From an uncultured Lachnospiraceae bacterium (lineage in GTDB: Bacteria > Bacillota > Clostridia > Lachnospirales > Lachnospiraceae), in assembly GCA_947382625.1 (NCBI GenBank), contig CANDAG010000012.1:39451-103450 (forward strand): a stretch of DNA of 64,000 nt. The letters run 5' to 3'. The notes beneath the pieces were generated by a model. The model was given only the letters and a program-made list of their open reading frames with translations. It ran no database searches and was not told the DNA's origin. The position numbers and the translations under genes are program-made. Shown one piece after another: positions 60,262 through 64,000 of this stretch (the first letter of the stretch is position 1; each line of letters opens with the position of its first letter).

Positions 60262-60300
60262 TGATCAAACGCTGCCTCGCTTAGCGTGACAGCTTATTGA
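60262..60300. repeat. Dispersed hairpin repeat, copy J
   Basis: TGATCAAACGCTGCCTCGCT, then TAGCGTGACAGCTTATTGA. Outer stem GCTG/CAGC, inner CGC-TTA-GCG. It lies between nrnA and rbfA. Confidence 0.85.
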
Positions 60301-60305
60301 ATTTT

Positions 60306-60342
60306 GTTACTCTGAAACGTCGTTTTGCCGTTTCAGAGTAAC
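60306..60342. repeat. Perfect 14-bp hairpin between nrnA and rbfA
   Basis: GTTACTCTGAAACG (60306-60319) and CGTTTCAGAGTAAC (60329-60342) with a nine-base loop. No T run follows, so in this operon it may act in mRNA processing rather than termination. Confidence 0.6.
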
Positions 60343-60354
60343 CTTATCTCAGCT

Positions 60355-60708
60355 TCATTTCTTATTGACCTCATCAATCAGCTTAGACATCCTTATTCCA
60401 TGCTCAATGGACTGATCCACAATAAAGCGGATCTCCGGAGTGTTCCTTAAATTTATTCTGGAGGCTAATTCCCTGCGGATATACCCTTCTGCGCTTTTTA
60501 GCCCGTCTAAGGTATCCTTCTGCACCTTTTCATCCCCGTAAACACTGATATAAGCCTTACAGGTCTTTAGATCCGGCGCCACCTCCACAGAAAGCACTGA
60601 GGTGAGAGGCCCCACCCTGGGATCCTTCAGATCCCCTCTTATGATCTCTGCCAGTACTCTCTGCACCTCCCCGTTGATACGGGTATTTTTCATGCTGTTT
60701 TTTCTCAC
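60355..60708 (-). CDS. rbfA: Ribosome-binding factor A
   Basis: A 117-residue KH-fold protein: [40 protein letters not shown], and [18 protein letters not shown]. It matures the 30S subunit at low temperature. The start is GTG (overlapping the infB stop as GTGA) seven bases after GGAGG; an ATG five codons later is the alternative. Confidence 0.95.
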   Translation of the reverse strand: MRKNSMKNTRINGEVQRVLAEIIRGDLKDPRVGPLTSVLSVEVAPDLKTCKAYISVYGDEKVQKDTLDGLKSAEGYIRRELASRINLRNTPEIRFIVDQSIEHGIRMSKLIDEVNKK

Positions 60709-63700
60709 CTTGGAACCTCCACCATAATATAGGCTTCCACAATATCAAGCTCCTGCATCTGGTCAAAGCCGTCAAATACAAGACCGCATTCAAAGCCCGC
60801 TCTTACTTCCTTCACATCATCCTTAAAGCGCTTTAAGGAGGCAAGGGCGCCCTCGTAGATCACGCCGCCGTTTTCGGCCACATCTGCTCTGGTGATGCGT
60901 ACCTTACAGTCTCTCTGCAATGTTCCGTCAAGCACATAAGAGCCTGCGATATTTCCCACTGCAGAAGCCTTGAAGATCTGTCTCACCTCTGCATGGCCAA
61001 TCACCTTTTCTTCAAAGACAGGATCCAGCATACCCTTCATGGCCGCTTCAATATCCTCAATCGCCTGGTAGATCACCCTGTAAAGCCTGATATCCACGCC
61101 TTCCCGTTCGGCAATGGTCTTTGCCATGGTATCCGGGCGGACATTAAATCCGATAATGATGGCGGATGACGCAGAGGCCAGGGATACGTCGGACTCATTG
61201 ATGGCGCCTACACCGCCGTGGATACATTTCACTACCACTTCCTCGTTGGAAAGCTTCATAAGGCTCTGTTTTACAGCCTCCACGCTGCCCTGTACGTCTG
61301 CCTTGACGATAATATTCAATTCTTTCAGATTACCTGCCTGTATCTGGCTGAAGAGATCATCCAGAGACATTTTGGCCTTGGTATCCTCCAGCATCCTCTC
61401 CTTGTTCTGGGCAAGGTAGGTTTCTGCATAGGACTTGGCTGTCTTGTCATTTTCATGGGCAATGAATACTTCTCCGGCGCTTGGTACATCGGAAAGACCC
61501 AAAATCTCAACAGGTGTGGAAGGATAAGCCTCCTTTACCCGTTTCCCCTTATCATCTATCATAGCCCTTACCTTGCCATGGCTTGCGCCTGCGGAAATAA
61601 AATCTCCCACATGCAGGGTTCCCTTTTGTACCAGCACAGTGGCAACCGGTCCCCGTCCCTTATCTAACTCGGCTTCGATCACCAGACCTCTTGCACGTCT
61701 GTTGGGATTGGCCTTTAATTCCATGATCTCCGCTGTAAGCAGGATGGTCTCAAGAAGAGTATCAAGCCCTTCCCCGGTCTTGGCCGAAACAGGCACGAAC
61801 TCTGTGGTTCCGCCCCAATCTACGGGGATCAGCTCATATTCTGTCATCTCCTGCTTCACCCTGTCAATATTGGCTCCCGGCTTATCGATCTTATTCACGG
61901 CAACAATGATCTCCGTCCCTGCCGCCTTGGCATGATTAATGGCCTCAACGGTCTGAGGCATCACGCCGTCATCTGCAGCTACCACAAGGATGGCAATATC
62001 CGTGGAATTGGCTCCCCGCATACGCATAGCGGTAAAGGCCTCGTGTCCCGGCGTATCCAAAAAGGTAATGGACTGGCCGTTAACATTTACAGTATACGCA
62101 CCTATGTGCTGTGTAATACCTCCTGCTTCCTTATCCGTCACATTTGTTTTGCGGATGGCATCCAAAAGGGAGGTTTTTCCATGGTCAACATGCCCCATAA
62201 CACAGATGACAGGCGGCCTGTTCTTTAACTTGCCTTCCTCTTCTTCATCCTCCTTAAGCAGCTCCTCGATCACATCCACCTTTTCTTCCTTCTCGCAGAT
62301 GATCTCGTATTCAATGGCAATATTTTCCGCATCCTCAAAGGAGATCTCCGAGTTAACCGTCATGATCTGCCCTTTCAGGAACAGCTTCTTGATAATAACG
62401 GAGGGCTGCAGCTTCATCTTATCTGCCAGCTCCTTGATGGTCAGAGACTCCGGAATGGTGATCACCTTGATCTGCTCCTCCGCTGCCTCTTCCTGTTTCT
62501 TTTCAGGCTTGATGAACCGCCCGGCTTTGTTTTTGTTCTTTAACGCAGCGTCATCCTCCTCGTAGATAAAATCCTTTTTGGACTTTTTATCTCTCTCCTG
62601 ACCAATCCTGCGCTTTTCTTCATCCCTGCGCTTCTCATCCTTAACCGGGGCCTCCGGAACGAAGCTCTTACCCTGCTTTTCGCCCCGCTTAAATCGATTG
62701 TCCTGCCCCTTATCGCCTCTTTCAGGGCGGTTATTATTGCTGCCAGGCCGGTTATTATTCCTTTCAGAGCTATTACCCCGGAAATCATTCCTGCCACCCT
62801 GATTGCCCTGACGATTACCTCCATCAAATCTGCGGGAGTCATTTCTCTGATTCCTTTCGCCCTGACCGCCAGAAGCACCTCTCTCATTTCCCTGAGTTCT
62901 CTCATTTCTCTGACGCCTATCCTCTCTCTGCCCTGATCTTGCAGAAGCATTGTCTCTGCCGGATGTTGCGGACTGTCTGCTTCTCTCGCCGCCTCCTGCG
63001 CTGCCGGTCTGACCGCCTGCTGCAGAACCGTTTCCTCTGTTGCCTGCTCCCGCATTTACACCTGCACTGGTTCTGGCATTGGCGCTTCCGTTTGCACCGG
63101 CACCGGCTAATGCGCCGGTACCCGGGGTTCTTCTTGCACCGCTGTTATTCATGTCCGCATTTGCATTTGCAGCTGTACCTGCCAAAGCGCCCGTACTGCC
63201 GGCCGCATTCATACCGGCTTTCTCTGCTGCTTTTTCAGCCTCACTCTGTGCCTTAGCCTGAGCATTCCTTGCAAGCCTTTCATTCTCCAGCTTCCGTGCA
63301 TTCTGCTTAAAGTCCACCTGCATGGTTTCCGGTATGGAAGGCGCTGTCAACGGACGGATGATCTTATGAGGCACCTCCTGCCTGAAGCTCCCCTGTCCTG
63401 ATCTGCCCTGGCCACCATTCCTGCCGTTTGCAGCGTTCCTGTTTCCTTCACCCTGACGGTTCTGACGGTTTCCGCCGCCCTCTCCCTGACGGCCTCCCTG
63501 GCGATTATTGCCTCCCTGAGGCGCTCTCTTTTCGCCCTGGGGCCGCTGAGCTATATTGCTGTTGTGAGGATTGCTCACAAAAATGATCTTCTTTTTCTTT
63601 TTGGGCTTTTCTGCTCCCTGGGGAGCCTTTGCCTCTTTATTTTCCTGTCCGGCTTCGGTTCTTGCCCCTGCCTTTGCCTCTGGGCCGGCCTGGGCCTTTG

Positions 63701-63980
63701 CTCCTTCTATTGTTTCCGGCTTGCTGTCTTTTATCTCTGCTTTCGTCTCCATCTTCTCCTCTGCCCTGACTTCGGGCTTTGCTTCTTCTTTTTTGTTCGG
63801 TACTGCTCTCTGTGCGCTTCCCGCGCCGCCCAGAGTTTTTCTGACCATGTTGGCCACGTCCTCCTCAAGGGAGCTTTGAGCCGCTTTCACTTCGATCCCT
63901 TTCCCCTGCAGAAAAGCAATGATCTCCTTGCTTTGCTTATCCAATTCCTTTGCTATTTCATGCACTTTTATTTTGGCCAT
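60705..63980 (-). CDS. infB: Translation initiation factor IF-2
   Basis: A 1091-residue protein. The C-terminal two fifths hold the GTPase with G1 ([15 protein letters not shown]), G2 ([11 protein letters not shown]), G3 ([11 protein letters not shown]), G4 (NKIDKPGAN) and G5 (SAKTGEG), then domains II-IV. The N terminus has the short IF2N domain ([20 protein letters not shown]), then about 400 residues of Ala, Gly, Asn, Gln, Arg repeats, longer than in most bacteria. IF-2 brings initiator tRNA to the ribosome. Start ATG follows GGAGG with six bases between. First gene in the window of an operon that continues past the right edge. Confidence 0.97.
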   Translation of the reverse strand: MAKIKVHEIAKELDKQSKEIIAFLQGKGIEVKAAQSSLEEDVANMVRKTLGGAGSAQRAVPNKKEEAKPEVRAEEKMETKAEIKDSKPETIEGAKAQAGPEAKAGARTEAGQENKEAKAPQGAEKPKKKKKIIFVSNPHNSNIAQRPQGEKRAPQGGNNRQGGRQGEGGGNRQNRQGEGNRNAANGRNGGQGRSGQGSFRQEVPHKIIRPLTAPSIPETMQVDFKQNARKLENERLARNAQAKAQSEAEKAAEKAGMNAAGSTGALAGTAANANADMNNSGARRTPGTGALAGAGANGSANARTSAGVNAGAGNRGNGSAAGGQTGSAGGGERSRQSATSGRDNASARSGQREDRRQRNERTQGNERGASGGQGERNQRNDSRRFDGGNRQGNQGGRNDFRGNSSERNNNRPGSNNNRPERGDKGQDNRFKRGEKQGKSFVPEAPVKDEKRRDEEKRRIGQERDKKSKKDFIYEEDDAALKNKNKAGRFIKPEKKQEEAAEEQIKVITIPESLTIKELADKMKLQPSVIIKKLFLKGQIMTVNSEISFEDAENIAIEYEIICEKEEKVDVIEELLKEDEEEEGKLKNRPPVICVMGHVDHGKTSLLDAIRKTNVTDKEAGGITQHIGAYTVNVNGQSITFLDTPGHEAFTAMRMRGANSTDIAILVVAADDGVMPQTVEAINHAKAAGTEIIVAVNKIDKPGANIDRVKQEMTEYELIPVDWGGTTEFVPVSAKTGEGLDTLLETILLTAEIMELKANPNRRARGLVIEAELDKGRGPVATVLVQKGTLHVGDFISAGASHGKVRAMIDDKGKRVKEAYPSTPVEILGLSDVPSAGEVFIAHENDKTAKSYAETYLAQNKERMLEDTKAKMSLDDLFSQIQAGNLKELNIIVKADVQGSVEAVKQSLMKLSNEEVVVKCIHGGVGAINESDVSLASASSAIIIGFNVRPDTMAKTIAEREGVDIRLYRVIYQAIEDIEAAMKGMLDPVFEEKVIGHAEVRQIFKASAVGNIAGSYVLDGTLQRDCKVRITRADVAENGGVIYEGALASLKRFKDDVKEVRAGFECGLVFDGFDQMQELDIVEAYIMVEVPR

Positions 63981-64000
63981 TCCAATCCTCCATGCCGCCG

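Noticed and set aside
6081-60300. Hairpin repeats as CRISPR repeats
   Set aside because: They are scattered, at most two in tandem, with no spacers of regular length and no cas genes.
63981-64000. End of an upstream L7Ae-like gene
   Set aside because: Twenty bases are too few to show it, although that gene often precedes infB.

Overview
The window looks like chromosome from a spore-forming gut Clostridium of the Lachnospiraceae type. The reasons are a complete spoIIIAA-AH operon, spoIVB, the clostridial run asp23-nusB-xseA-xseB-ispA-dxs-tlyA-nadK-argR-recN-spoIVB, GGAGG-type ribosome binding sites, single-membrane-segment GHKL kinases with a LytTR regulator, and intermediate GC content. No rRNA or tRNA gene, CRISPR array, insertion sequence or intact prophage was seen.

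Layout. 1-6 kb: an ABC exporter pair, three GHKL sensor kinases with one LytTR response regulator, and a small XRE regulator. 6-20 kb is accessory metabolism: L-fucose isomerase with a divergent AraC regulator, a membrane protein with Asp-box repeats, a cytosolic ParB-like/BMP fusion with a phosphoesterase, an XRE regulator, L-rhamnose mutarotase, a small secreted protein, a zinc-ribbon protein, a WYL regulator with a DUF4091 protein, and an OGG1-type glycosylase. 20-28.5 kb is the most mobile-looking part: an AT-rich JAMM-fold protein with a 42-aa partner, two MATE exporters, an IbrA/IbrB-like PP-loop/ParB pair ahead of endonuclease IV, and an AbiEi/AbiEii module. 28.6-39.5 kb is the conserved isoprenoid/NAD/sporulation run. 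39.7-48.3 kb holds a transglutaminase lipoprotein, prfC and the spoIIIA operon. 48.5-64 kb holds pnp, rpsO, ribF, truB, nrnA, rbfA and infB, interrupted between rpsO and ribF by a GH79-like enzyme, carB and a secreted NlpC/P60 hydrolase.

The strongest unexplained signal is a family of short (about 35-40 bp) hairpin repeats, at least 13 copies, lying at or just past gene ends. The inner stem is CGC-GAA-GCG and the outer stem changes with compensation from copy to copy (GCTG/CAGC, GCCG/CGGC, GCTA/TAGC, GGATG/CATCC, GGATAAC/GTTATCC, GGACAG/CTGTCC). One copy supplies the last codons of dxs.

Other points of note: an AbiE module with an operator-embedded promoter sits directly after spoIVB, where spo0A is usually found; a perfect WalR-type box lies in the leader of the NlpC/P60 gene; 21-bp-spaced direct repeats lie upstream of the ABC exporter next to the LytTR locus; and the IbrA-IbrB-Nfo gene order is a possible nucleic-acid modification or repair unit. 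Where an upstream in-frame start lacked a ribosome binding site, the start with the best one was chosen.
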